Source: Primula veris (lineage: Eukaryota; Streptophyta; Magnoliopsida; Ericales; Primulaceae). From it: a stretch of 64,000 bases of DNA. Below, in pieces: positions 48,142 to 58,631 of the stretch (its first letter is position 1; every line of letters starts with the position of its first letter). The stretch spans positions 6,684,336-6,748,335 of the forward strand of contig OY821749.1 of the NCBI GenBank assembly GCA_963682055.1, given 5' to 3'. A program made the position numbers and the translations under genes. The notes under the pieces are model-generated. The model was not told the DNA's origin. It was given only the letters and a program-made list of their open reading frames with translations, and searched no databases.

Positions 48142-50180
48142 CTAATGTTCTTGTGTAAATAAACTTTCCTTTAGAGTTGTTCTGTCACTACTTATCCCGT
48201 GTATCTCGTTTTGCGGTACGTCCATATATAAGTTAGAATATTGCAACTTTGGACGAGGAAAAAGTAGCTTGAGTCGAAAAGCGTCAACTCCATTCAAGTA
48301 GTACCTAAAAAGCCTCTTTGCTCTTATAAAACCTAAACGACCATATAAGGCTAGGGCACCCTTGTTGGTTACCTCTGCTTCCAATGTCACCTACACAGGT
48401 AAATCCATGATGACGATTTCAATCAACTCCTAAACAAATATGAGATGTGGGAATCTTCTGTCTTTTCTAAAAAAATCTAAAAGTTTTCTTTTTGTTTTCC
48501 GATTTCACAACATGACCTATTATAACACAGGCTGAATAATCAATAATCACAAATAATTGGCACAATATGAGATGGAACAGCAGAATATTTTGATAGCAAA
48601 TTGATGACACATAAGAAATTGCTAAAAAGACTTTTTTTTAATAAAACAGGCCAAGAGAGGAGAAAGAGGGGGGGGAGTCTTAGTTTGTCAACGTACCTCT
48701 TCACAACCTGATTCCATCATCACACTGATTGATCTGGTGACAAGTTCTGTCGCTGCAAAAAGAAAAATACAAATTATGAAGCAGCAATCTCAAAATTTAC
48801 ATATAACATTTAAAGTAAGAGAAATATTTCAAAAAATAACGTCTTTTGGGATAATGTGCCAGTAATGCATACTGTTATTTTATAATTCCTGCATACCATG
48901 CCAGAAACGATACTTGAAGGCCTCTCGACCCAAATACGTTGCAGGGTTTTTGAAGGAAAAAACAAAGCATTTGCTTTGTTGTTGTAGCTATTTAATATAA
49001 TTTCCTTAAAGTTAATCCAATAGATGGACTTCACCAATTATTCCTTTTACAACTAAAGTACACTACCAAATATCACAATGAACCATGACTCAAGTAAAAA
49101 TAGTAGTAATTCATATGTAAATAAGGCAAGCGAGTCACCATTGTAAATGTCTTTTGCATGATTGAATTTGCTCTACTAACATTGACTTCTCAAATATAAT
49201 TAGTCAAATACGATGAGTACTTCCAACTTAAACTAAACCAAAACTAAAAATGGATCAGTAGATTTTATAGAAATATTTTTTGTTCAGCATTGAGGTCCCA
49301 AACCACAAGTTAATAATCTTAAGAGTAAACAAGCGAAATGATATGGAAATTGGGTCATCTTTACTATTACTTCTGACATCAACTAGTGAAATTACTTTGA
49401 AGTATTGCCGATTAAATATAACGATTTTAGGCATTATAACAAGCCAACCATAACAAATTAAGGCTTTCTTTCCGTGGCTTCTTTCTAACCAAGTTGATCC
49501 TCGAATGAGAAGCCATAGTAATATTTATCCTCGGTGGAACTAATAACTAATTGGAAACTCTTACATTGAAGAAATATCAGAGCTGAATAGAGGGTGGTAA
49601 GTAGGTTCATAATAGTGGGTTGTGACCTCTCTATTATCAGATGTCACCACCTACTTGCTTTGCTGTATTTTAACGGGAAATATGTCATGTATGAGAAATT
49701 AAAATATGGCTCATAATAACAATACTTAAAAAATCATTGGAATTAATGAAAACAAAAGAGATACCTATGCCATGGCCTCTGTAAGGTTTGAGGACAACTA
49801 GCATCGCGATATACCCTCTAAAAGTATTACGATGCTCTCCCATTTTGCACACAACTGTCCCGATACACTTGCCATTATGGAAAGCCTAAAGAGAGATATT
49901 CATACATGAACTCATTACAAACCGAAAGAAGGAAATCATAAGAGTGTGTGTGTGAGAAAGAGAGAGATAGAGATATTTCTCATACCAGGAAGGAGAGCTG
50001 AGGCCAGAGGTAAACAAAGTATCGGTATGTGAAGATGGAGTAGGGTTCACTGAGTTCTTCATCTACAAGTTGCATTATAAGGGGTAGATGATGTTCACCT
50101 CCATAGCTTATGTACTCTATCTCCATACCATCCAAATCTAACTTCGTCTCCCCTTCATTTAATTTTGACGTGCTTGCCAT
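48142..50180 (-). CDS. NAA30: NatC catalytic subunit NAA30 / MAK3, GNAT N-acetyltransferase
   Basis: N-alpha-acetyltransferase 30 transfers acetyl from acetyl-CoA to N-terminal Met of proteins starting Met-hydrophobic, working on ribosomes in the NatC complex. Coding exons on the minus strand: 50180-49986, 49885-49765, 48752-48697, 48390-48142. They total 621 bases, 206 residues, slightly longer than the Arabidopsis MAK3 protein as I remember it. Visible blocks: [23 protein letters not shown] start (residues 20-40), [33 protein letters not shown], then the GNAT acetyl-CoA loop YRGHGIATELV (Arg101-Gly104), and [20 protein letters not shown]. All junctions are GT-AG and in phase. A non-coding exon precedes it, spliced from 50991 to 50195. 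That leader and the promoter are copies of those of RPL36 (see 50320-51072), so expression may follow a ribosomal-protein pattern. Confidence 0.93.
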
Positions 50181-50319
50181 TAGTACCGCATAAAACTGTA
50201 TCCTTGTAGTCTATAACAAATTCGAAAGAAACAATATCTTCAAAAACTAATTAAGTGTAGATATGTAACGGACTCGGTTCGATTAACAATGGATTCTTGA
50301 GTTCGTTAAGCAATTAGCA

Positions 50320-51072
50320 AGTCATGGACACGATTAAAATGTTAATCTCCCAGTTAACGAAATAAACTAATCGAATTTTTTCTTAAACTCTTGGCTGTTT
50401 CTAATCCTAATTTCTCAACAACACAATCGTATCCAAAGTATGATACCGATATCCATATCGTCGTATAACATATATTAAGGTCATATGCATAAACATTAAA
50501 GGCCAATATCGAATATAAATAATCCAAAATGTAGAAAGGAGCAAAAAAGTTTGCAGAAAAGGTGCAAAGTTCAATTCAATTATTAGCAACAAAACGCTAT
50601 AACTCATTTTTCAACAGAAATAGTTAAAGAATCAATAAAAGTCATTAGATTTAACAAGTAAAACTAACATTAACCAATTATACCGAATTCAAATCCACAA
50701 ATTACTTAAAGATTACATTTTTATTGTTTGTGGGAAACAATAAAAATGTAATCTTTTAAAGAGCTCAATGAACCTAAAGCTATAAAATGATAGAATAACT
50801 ATTTCAGTACATTAAATGGGTACCATTAGTAAAATGGCGAAAATGGTTATGATGAAAATATTAATATTGTTATTTTTTACAAAAACAAAAAACTAACTAG
50901 ATACTGTATGATGAAACAGCTTAAAATAGATGGAAAATGGGTTTAAACTTTAAAACGTCAAAATAAGAAAGTTTACAGATATAAGCAAACCTTTCAGAGA
51001 GAGAGAGTGGAGAGAGGTTGAGTAGGGTTTTCTAAGCTTGTATTTATATGACATGTATTGGTCATTTTATGG
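50320..51072 (-). repeat. Duplicate of the RPL36 promoter, leader exon and leader intron
   Basis: Homologous to 9347-10580 in the same orientation. It begins at AAGTCATGGACACGATTAAA and ends at ACATGTATTGGTCATTTT. Shared landmarks in order: TTTCTAATCCTAATTTCTCA, CAATTATTAGCAACAAAACG (one base from the RPL36 version), AATGTAATCTTTTAAAGAGC, TGGGTACCATTAGTAAAATG, the splice donor, the telo-box and the TATA box. It is about 750 bp because it has one copy of the tandem unit where RPL36 has three. The bases 50196-50319 nearest the NAA30 acceptor are not shared. Confidence 0.9.
50991..51048 (-). promoter_or_regulatory. NAA30 core promoter derived from RPL36
   Basis: On the minus strand: TATAAATA (51048-51041), AAACCCTA telo-box (51030-51023), a GA/CT-rich leader and the donor AAG|GTTTGC at 50991/50990. 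The spacing between TATA and telo-box equals that at RPL36. Confidence 0.75.
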
Positions 51073-51507
51073 GAGAATTGCAGTTAGGTACACAATGGGC
51101 ATCTTATTTATTTAGCAAAAACAAAGTTCCATCAAACTTCTTTCAATTAGGTTAACTACTGTCAAATTAAATACACGGGTACAATACTGTCAAATTCGAA
51201 TTTATAGTACTATATCACTAAAAAAAACAACATATATATATATATATATAAACATGTACTAGCAGCAACGCCTACGCAATGTGTGGTGTAACACTAATTT
51301 AACAATTTCTTTGGGTATTGCCTCACCAATTTCTGCCATAAGAAAATAAAATCATGGTTGCAAGATATCGCCTTATAAATTTTAGAAATCGCCTTATAAA
51401 TTTTAGAAATCATTGTACAGTAAACCCAATAGGCCAATATTACAATTTAAAAATTAAATAGTTAATAAAAGTGAAGTACCTATGACAATTCTTGTGCCAA
51501 AGTTGGA
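51073..51507. other. Spacer between NAA30 promoter and MULE-2
   Basis: Holds a (TA)n run near 51233-51250. At 51361-51445 a segment with AAGATATCGCCTTATAAATT (partly doubled) and CATTGTACAGTAAACCCAAT also occurs inside the RPL36 leader intron at about 10092-10150. Confidence 0.6.
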
Positions 51508-51930
51508 GAGTTTTTTGCCAAAATGGTCCAGTGGACCACACAAATTCCCAGAATGGGCTACCTGTCTGTAATATTTCCAAAATGGTCTACTTTCGAAAAA
51601 CGACCGATCGAAATGATAAAAACGACCGGTCGTTTTTATCATGAACTCTCTGGAACAATTTGGACCAAAAACGATCGGTCGTTTTGTCCAATTCGATCGG
51701 TCGTTTTTCAGACAAAAAACGATCGGTCGTTCTGTACATTGCGATCGGTCGTTTTTGGTCTGAACTCACCGGAAGAAATCATACCTAAAACGATCGGTCG
51801 TTTCTGAAAAACGATCGGTCGTTTTTCTTGTGAACTCTCTGGAAGAAATTTGTATTTATTAGATCGATCGTTTTTTCAGAACGATCGGTCGTCTGTGGAA
51901 AAACGATCGGTCGTTTTTCACAGTCGACCG
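51508..51930. repeat. MULE-2 left terminal repeat and palindrome array
   Basis: The inverted-repeat part extends to about 51760; palindromes continue to about 51930. Repeated units are ACGATCGGTCGTTTT and ACGACCGGTCGTTTTT, spaced about 20-45 bp, with CATGAACTCTCTGGAACAAT between clusters. Confidence 0.88.
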
Positions 51931-52714
51931 ATCGACTGTAAACAATTTACAGAACAAAGAATTTTTGGCACTTTTCGACACTGATTTGGCAAAAAATATA
52001 TAAAAACATGATCCCCTTTTTCAACATGATCCCTTAAAAAATGATGTTGTAAATTAATATGTTTAGTACAAGATGTGTAGGTGACGTTTTACTAAACATC
52101 CGATTTAAAACAAGTAAATGTAACAACATCCGATTTAAAACGAAATTAAACAAAGCTAAACGATTAAGGAAAACGAACGATCAAATGCAAGCGAAAAATT
52201 GGCCATAGTTTTGCCTAAAAACGGTCAATCGCCACAAATGAAAAACAACACAAATAACCCAATCAACTATAGATATATATACGCACAAGTTATAATAACA
52301 TCAAAATCGCATTTCTAGAATTATAAATACGCAATCTCACAACGTCATACAATTTAACACGTAATGATAAATAGCAACATAAAAAAGATTCATAACATAA
52401 ATGCAAAGCGTTTGCTACTTATTACATCAAAAACAACGTAGTTCGAAAGAAAATGAAAAACAAAGGAAATACAACGCAAAATAAAAGAGGGTATTTCTCC
52501 CCCTTTAACATCATTAAAAACATACTATAAGTGCACAAACTCACAACGCATAAGCAACATAATAATGATTCATAAAATAAAGCGTTTGCTACTTATTACA
52601 TCAAAAACCAACGTTGTTCGAAATCGAAAGAAATGAGAAATACAACGCAAAAACAAAAGAGAGGGTATTTCTTCCCCTTTGACATCATAAAAAAAAAAAA
52701 AAAACGATATCCGC

Positions 52715-54037
52715 CTAGTCGCGGTGGGAGGTCGCATCATCCTCTTCGTCTTCGTTGTCGTCTGGGGGCCCGGCAAAGTCGGGAAAATAGCCGTGGAATT
52801 GCGCCCTTTGCTCGGCGCTTTCGCGATCTAGTTGGTCGAGCTCTTCTTGTCCCGGTTGCAAGAAACGAAACATCCGACGAGTCATTTGTGCATTCCGATA
52901 TTGGTTGATGAAGAGATCATCGTAGAACTTATCGGAGCGCGGGACACGAGAGGAAGATCCCACGGGAGCTTTTCCTTGACGTCGAGAGGAGGAAGGGATA
53001 TTGGTTGGGGGGATGGAATCGGAGGAGATAGCTACGTCCTCATGAGAATCTCGCGGTGTTGGCTTAGGGCCGACATACTCTTCCTCTGCGGGGCTAAGAG
53101 GGGTATAGTCGGGGCCGGACACCCGCTTACCGGACCAAGTTATAGACTTGTCGGTATTATGGAATTTTATGGACATTTGGGAAAGATAGGAAGTGCCCCA
53201 AATATGTTTGTCCTTGTTTTTGAACAACGTTCCACCGGGAACGAGATTGAGGTCCTTTAAGATGGCCGAAATCAAGGCACCGTAAGGTAGCCCATTCTTG
53301 GATTTCGTTTTTAACGAATCCATCTTAAAGAGAATGAGTGTCGCGAAGTCAAGTTTGACTCGGTGATGGATGCACCCAAGAAGGAAGATGTACTCATTAG
53401 TAACATCCGTGAAGTTGGAGGTATGAGGGAGGACTATGTGAGAGAGGATGTGGTAGGCTAGTTTGTTGCGAAAGAGAAGGCCATGGGCTTTGTTGGAGCG
53501 ATTATTATGGCCGGGATGAAAATTTTCATCTTTGAGATCGTTGAAGTTATCGATCCCGAGAGTCTCACAAAGTTCATCACTAGACTCATGGACACTGGCG
53601 CTATCTAGCCGTAAGATATTTCGTAAACGGTCTATACCGTAGACGAAGGGTTGTCCGTTAAACGATGAACGCAAGCGAAGTGCGTCATCATGATCCCTAT
53701 CAAGCACTAGGTGATGGTAGAATTCGTAAACGTTTTCTTTGTAAAATGGCTCTTTGAGAGTAAAAATAGTATCGAGTTTGTAAAAGCTTAAATCTATCAT
53801 AAGAGCGGGAAATCGTTCACGGAATAGAGGCATGTCGAGTGTGAAGTTAGACAATATACCTCGTTTTTCCATCGAAGGAGGATAGAGAGGAGGAAGAGGG
53901 CCGGAAGAGGCACCGGGAGCGGAGGAGGAGCCGGTGCGCCGAGCGCGAGGAATAGCCGGACGGCGAGGGGGCGGAGCCACGATCTCGTCCTCATGTTCAT
54001 CGGCGAGGTTGAGTGAGGCTCTCTTAGTACGAACCAT
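52715..54037 (-). CDS. MULE-2 second ORF, putative plant transposon protein family
   Basis: Single open exon of 440 codons, ATG at 54037 (MVRTKRASLNLADEHEDE). A basic, Pro/Ser-rich start is followed by a folded-looking middle (about residues 55-290) with FYHHLVLD, GQPFVYGIDRLRNILRLD, SNKAHGLLFRNKLAYHILSH, LPHTSNFTDVTNEYIFLLG and LPYGALISAILKDL. The order of these blocks recalls the domain Pfam calls putative plant transposon protein (a family of unknown function common in plant repeats). The tail is acidic. It may be MULE-2's counterpart of mudrB, the accessory gene of maize MuDR, by position only. A palindrome cluster lies 140-450 bp upstream of its ATG. Confidence 0.65.
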   Translation of the reverse strand: MVRTKRASLNLADEHEDEIVAPPPRRPAIPRARRTGSSSAPGASSGPLPPLYPPSMEKRGILSNFTLDMPLFRERFPALMIDLSFYKLDTIFTLKEPFYKENVYEFYHHLVLDRDHDDALRLRSSFNGQPFVYGIDRLRNILRLDSASVHESSDELCETLGIDNFNDLKDENFHPGHNNRSNKAHGLLFRNKLAYHILSHIVLPHTSNFTDVTNEYIFLLGCIHHRVKLDFATLILFKMDSLKTKSKNGLPYGALISAILKDLNLVPGGTLFKNKDKHIWGTSYLSQMSIKFHNTDKSITWSGKRVSGPDYTPLSPAEEEYVGPKPTPRDSHEDVAISSDSIPPTNIPSSSRRQGKAPVGSSSRVPRSDKFYDDLFINQYRNAQMTRRMFRFLQPGQEELDQLDRESAEQRAQFHGYFPDFAGPPDDNEDEEDDATSHRD

Positions 54038-54179
54038 TTTTGATTGATTTTGGATAAAAAATTGGGATTTTTGGGTGATTTGGAGAAGGAGGGGGCGAAT
54101 TTTTATAAGAGAGAGAGAGTAATTTGGGAATGTGTAACGAAATTAGGGTTTTGAAACATGTTATAACACTGAGAAACAG

Positions 54180-54490
54180 AAAAACGATCGGTCATTTTTT
54201 GTTTCGATCGGTCATTTTTGGACAAAATTCTTCCAGTGAGTACACCAAAAAAACGATCGGTCGTTTAGTTTGGAACGATCGGTCGTCTGTTTCACAACGA
54301 TCGGTCGTTTTGAAATACGATCGGTCGACTGTACATGGGTTACAGAATTGCTTTTGAAACAATTAAATGGCTGAAATACAGAAAAACGATCGGTCGTTTT
54401 CGTAATCGATCGGTCGTTTTTGGACAAAATTCTTCCAGTGAGCACATTTAAAAAACGATCGGTCGTTTTTGGAATTATGATCGGTCGTTT
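54180..54490. repeat. MULE-2 internal palindrome cluster
   Basis: About ten copies of ACGATCGGTCGTTTT-like palindromes between the two genes. The string ATTCTTCCAGTGAG, preceded by TTTTTGGACAAA, occurs twice (near 54220 and 54420), so the cluster is partly a tandem duplication of about 200 bp. Same motif as the termini. 54491-54794 is AT-rich 3' flank of the transposase. Confidence 0.88.
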
Positions 54491-54794
54491 GCACTTTTCG
54501 ACACTGATTTCGCAAGAAAAATATATAAAAATACTAAATTATATATAAAATCAATCAAATATATATATATTCATATTAATTGCACTTATTTATTTATGTT
54601 GTTCATTCTACTTTTTATGTTAATTGCACTTATTTATTTACTCTCATACTTAACAAACCAGTTTATCTTCTCAAAAAACAGTATGAAAAAACACTGAGAA
54701 TAAATATAGATATTTCATCTTAAAAAAGACAATTACAAGCGGAAAATTAAAATAGTACAAGATACATATTGTCTCGTTTAAGCTACAGCTAAAA

Positions 54795-57467
54795 TCATAA
54801 GCGTCGAGCACGTATTGGATACGGACACTTACGACAATCATGTCCTCGCCCTTGACAACTAGAACATCTCATAAGTGCTCGTCTCTCCGACTGATCCATA
54901 CCATTATGAATACGAGTAGATCTTGGACGACCCCTTTCTCTTAAAAGAGTAACATCCGGAAGAAATAATCTATCACATGAATCCCAATAGTCTTGATGCC
55001 GAAGAGGACAAAATTGCGCCGAGTACGTACCTTCGTATGATTCAAGACTGTAATATTTTACTATGTAAGCTTCCCAATCAAGACGGTTTGCAGCGCATAC
55101 GGAAAACACATGTGAACAAGGGATTCCATCACTCTGCCACTTACCGCAATCGCATTGCCAAAGTGAAAAGTCGACAACTTGAGTATTGCCTCCCCTGGAA
55201 TTTCTTGAACTTGTACACACGGAATAAACCCCTCTTTCATAATCGAAAGTAACATTGGTATGACCAATGTCCGACCTACGTTTCTCTAAAATTTTAAGGA
55301 TATTGGGACCATATCTTGTGCCGCTGTTTCTCATCCCGATTACTATCTTTTTCCGCTCGCAAAAATAGTGTACCAACTTATAGAAAATAAGCTGCACAGC
55401 AGCAGTGATTGATAAATTACGAGCAGCTTTTAAAACATTATTGAAAATTTCAGCCATGTTTGTGGTCATGTTACCATGTCGCCTCCCTTTATCATGAAAA
55501 TATGACCATTTTTCCGCAGGCTCTCTTATCAACCATTGATATGCTTGAGGATTCATGACTTTTATTGCTTCCATGATTCTTTTCAATTTTCTTTCTTGTA
55601 ATTCCCAAATGGCGTTCTCCGCTAACTTGTGTAAGTCAGGATCTCCTTTGAAAGCTTTCTTAAAATTATCCAAAAAATGATTTGAACAATATCGATGAAC
55701 AAAACCTTGACCACGCCAAACTCCTCTCACTGCACTTAGAATACCAGCATGTCTATCCGAAATTAGACAAATATTCACGCGCTCTTTAATCACATGTCGC
55801 ATAATGTTAGAAAGAAAATAGCTCCACGAAATTGTACTCTCCTCAGCAACAAATGCACAACCAATGGGAAAAACATGATTATCTGCATCCGATGCCATGG
55901 CCAACAAAATCTTACCTTTATACTTCCCATATAAGTGAGTAGCATCAATAGCGATAACTGGCCTACAATACTGAAATGCATCAATAATGGCCTTAAATGT
56001 GAAGAAAAATCTGTTCAATACCTCACCCACTGGATTTCCTACCACATCGTAAACTGGCGTGGTCTCATAAGAAGCAACGGTACCGGGATTATACTTTTGA
56101 AGCGCTTTCATAAATTTAGGTAAAACCTTATACGAGTCTTCCCAATTACCAAATATCTCTGCGATTGCTTTTTGTTTACCCAAATAAGCTTTTTTGTATG
56201 AAACTGACATTTCAAAGCGGGCATTCACAATCTCTTTAACTAATGAAATCTTCATCATAGGATTAGTTGTGATGGCATTTCGAATGATTTGGGCAACAAG
56301 ATTGGAATCTAACTGTGGATGATCAGTTGTAAGCTCGGCATAAATGCATGTATGAGGACCGTTGTACACCGACACTTCAAAAAATCCATGTTTCTTTCTT
56401 AGTGAAGCTCGTAGTTTCCATTTGCATTGTTGAGTTTCGGCCAGTTTACAACGAATTTCCCAAAATTTTGCCTTCGAACTTTTAGTGGAAAAATGGATGT
56501 TACGTTTGATTGACCAAAGTTTTATTCCCTTTTTCAACATTTCTTTATCCCTAAATAAAAGACCAATAAAAGGATCATTAACTTGAGGATCCCAAAATCC
56601 AGGATACATCATATAATTTCGTCTCTGGTTACTATAATTTTCTTGAGTGTCGAACGGTTCATTAAACAAACTTGACATTGGTTGATGCATAGGAATTTCA
56701 TCGGGAATAGTATTATTCGCCAATTGTGACCCACTTGATTGGTCGTTTTCATCCTCATCCATATACAAGCCCATTTCAGATGATAATTCTTCGTACTCAA
56801 CTTCTTGTACATTTTCTTCGTCATCGTCAGACTCGTTTTCGCTAATATTGAAGTCCGGATCTTCATCCTCTGGTTCATCCCCAAGTTCTATCGACCAACC
56901 AATATTATCTGCCAATCGACACACTGCATCCAAATGTGTCAAATCTGGTTCGTTGTTCTCAGAATATACCTCTAGCATTGGCTCTTGTCGAATGGGTGTT
57001 CTACTTGATGTACCGATTTCATGCATTGGCTCTTGTCGAATGGGTGTTCCACTTGATGTACCGATTTCATTAGTGGAAAGAATATTATAATACAACCCGT
57101 AATCTTGATCAGAAGAGTAAACTTGCTCAATTTCAACATATAACTCTATAAACGTTCTTCCATTTTCTTCTATTAACTCAAGCATGGTTTCCAACGAATC
57201 ATTATCATCAACAGCCAATCTCATATATTTAAACTCAGTAAGTGTAGTCAGATATGGATAACGACATGTTAAACTCAAACGATTTGAAGTCGATGATACA
57301 TCAAGTACCTTAAACAATTTTTCCAAAAATTGGTCGTATGTCGTGTTTCTAGATAACTTAAAATTTTTTTTATAAGAAATATCATAAGATAACCCCTCGC
57401 TAATAGTTTCCATTATCGTACCTCCCCAATAACACATAATTGTAGGATTTTTCATTTCGATAACCAC
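54795..57467 (-). CDS. MuDR-type MULE transposase of MULE-2
   Basis: Single open exon of 890 codons, ATG at 57467. The first 110 residues resemble the PB1-like N-terminal domain of MuDR transposases. Then comes an acidic, Ser/Glu-rich linker. A MuDR DNA-binding domain is at about 285-370 (DPFIGLLFRDKEMLKKGIKL, CKLAETQQCKWKLRASL). The catalytic core has Asp in VIAIDATHLYGKYKG (about 507), Asp in LISDRHAGI (about 570) and Glu in NMAEIFNNVL (about 672). A SWIM finger CDCGKWQSDGIPCSH is at about 772-787, and a C-terminal zinc knuckle CSSCQGRGHDCRKC near 870. All catalytic and zinc residues are present, so the enzyme is probably functional. Its promoter overlaps the right terminal repeat. Confidence 0.93.
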   Translation of the reverse strand: MVIEMKNPTIMCYWGGTIMETISEGLSYDISYKKNFKLSRNTTYDQFLEKLFKVLDVSSTSNRLSLTCRYPYLTTLTEFKYMRLAVDDNDSLETMLELIEENGRTFIELYVEIEQVYSSDQDYGLYYNILSTNEIGTSSGTPIRQEPMHEIGTSSRTPIRQEPMLEVYSENNEPDLTHLDAVCRLADNIGWSIELGDEPEDEDPDFNISENESDDDEENVQEVEYEELSSEMGLYMDEDENDQSSGSQLANNTIPDEIPMHQPMSSLFNEPFDTQENYSNQRRNYMMYPGFWDPQVNDPFIGLLFRDKEMLKKGIKLWSIKRNIHFSTKSSKAKFWEIRCKLAETQQCKWKLRASLRKKHGFFEVSVYNGPHTCIYAELTTDHPQLDSNLVAQIIRNAITTNPMMKISLVKEIVNARFEMSVSYKKAYLGKQKAIAEIFGNWEDSYKVLPKFMKALQKYNPGTVASYETTPVYDVVGNPVGEVLNRFFFTFKAIIDAFQYCRPVIAIDATHLYGKYKGKILLAMASDADNHVFPIGCAFVAEESTISWSYFLSNIMRHVIKERVNICLISDRHAGILSAVRGVWRGQGFVHRYCSNHFLDNFKKAFKGDPDLHKLAENAIWELQERKLKRIMEAIKVMNPQAYQWLIREPAEKWSYFHDKGRRHGNMTTNMAEIFNNVLKAARNLSITAAVQLIFYKLVHYFCERKKIVIGMRNSGTRYGPNILKILEKRRSDIGHTNVTFDYERGVYSVCTSSRNSRGGNTQVVDFSLWQCDCGKWQSDGIPCSHVFSVCAANRLDWEAYIVKYYSLESYEGTYSAQFCPLRHQDYWDSCDRLFLPDVTLLRERGRPRSTRIHNGMDQSERRALMRCSSCQGRGHDCRKCPYPIRARRL

Positions 57468-57663
57468 ACGGTAAAATTAACAATTTTACTCAAATAATAC
57501 TCCAACAACACAAAATATTGAGCTTTTACCTGTTTTGGAAGAGATCTGAGATTTGCCCTAAAATGATCTAAGAGCTCTGTTTTTTTTATTTTTACAGTGG
57601 TCTGGGAAATGAGATGAGTACAGTGGTCTGGGGAAATGAGATGAGTTTTTTAAGTACAAGTAT

Positions 57664-57916
57664 TTCTGAAAAACGACCGATCGAAATGTACATAACGACC
57701 GATCGTTTTTGTCTGAAAAACGACCGGTCGTATTGTCCAATTCGACCGATCGTTTATTGTCCAAATTGTTCCAGAGAGTTCAATAATAAAACAACCGGTC
57801 GTTTTAATCATTTCGATCGGTCGATTTTCAAAAGTAGACTATTTTGGGAATATTTCAGAAAGGTAGCCCATTCTGGGAATTTGACTGAGCTACTGTACCA
57901 TTTCAGCAAAAAACTC
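57664..57916. repeat. MULE-2 right terminal inverted repeat
   Basis: Inverse of the left end: CAGAATGGGCTACC, GAACTCTCTGGAACAATTTG and several CGATCGGTCG/CGACCGGTCG palindromes recur in the same order. It lies about 200 bp upstream of the transposase ATG. Confidence 0.88.
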
Positions 57917-57970
57917 AAAGTTGGAGAAATAAAAGAGACCTCAGAGAAAGGACGGTTTAAAGGAGAGGGA

Positions 57971-58013
57971 TTTTATTTTATTTTATTTTATTTTATTTTA
58001 TTTTATTTTATTT
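57971..58013. repeat. (TTTTA)n microsatellite
   Basis: About eight uninterrupted TTTTA units just outside the right target duplication of MULE-2. Confidence 0.9.
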
Positions 58014-58224
58014 TGAGGCATCTTTTAAATTTTAAATACTAATGGTATTTTCGTAATTATAGTTATTACTAAGGGCATTTTAAGAATAGAAAATTCCAAG
58101 GAAGAGGGTGTTTACTTAAATAACAGTAACATACCCCACATAAAAATACAAAAAATAGCGTAAAAAATATCCAATTTCTCTCCGATACTATCAAAATTAT
58201 CGTACCAATCCTTGCCAAATCACT

Positions 58225-58550
58225 ACTCCCTTATTGTCAATCGTAACGCAATTATATCTAGCAAATTTCATAATACTAACATGTATATGTGTTGTCAATC
58301 GTAACTCAATTATATCTAGCAAATTTCAATTTTTTATATATTAAATGTGCGTTCCTTACTACTGAGATTATATCAAATCAGGGCAAATTGTTGTAACTAG
58401 CATTTTTGGGCCAATTTGTTGATTTTTATTAGTTGTTAGGTTGTGATGAATTGTTTAATTATATTGACTCCATTTTTCTCAAAATTGATATTAGATCAAA
58501 TTAAGTCAAATTGTTGTATATAACATTTTTGGGCAAATTTATATTATCAA
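58225..58550. repeat. Dispersed repeat, copy B
   Basis: Same sequence family and orientation as 11785-12070. Starts with GTCAATCGTAAC duplicated, then the two-copy unit with AACTAGCATTTTTGGGCCAA. No PMD sequence follows here. Confidence 0.65.
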
Positions 58551-58631
58551 AACCAATTCAGAAGAAATCTCAAGACTTATCACACAAATTATCATAAACT
58601 TTCACTTTCTATATAGTATATAAGTCGCTAA

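Larger units (their letters stand above)
51508..57916 (-). mobile_element. MULE-2: MuDR-type Mutator-like element (6.4 kb)
   Basis: Perfect 9-bp target duplication AAAGTTGGA at 51499-51507 and 57917-57925. Ends start GAGTTTTTTGC and form inverted repeats of about 250 bp at roughly 80-85% identity by eye. It contains two minus-strand single-exon genes: the transposase (54795-57467) and a second ORF (52715-54037). Many short palindromes built on CGATCGGTCG occur at both ends and between the genes. 51930-52714 is AT-rich and non-coding, with a duplicated stretch (about 52430-52490 and 52600-52680). Its left end lies about 460 bp from the NAA30 TATA box. Open frames and intact duplications suggest it may still be active. 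Confidence 0.93.

Noticed and set aside
51660..51930. CRISPR-like array of regularly spaced repeats
   Set aside because: Repeats are short palindromes inside MULE termini of a plant genome, spacing varies and no cas genes are present.
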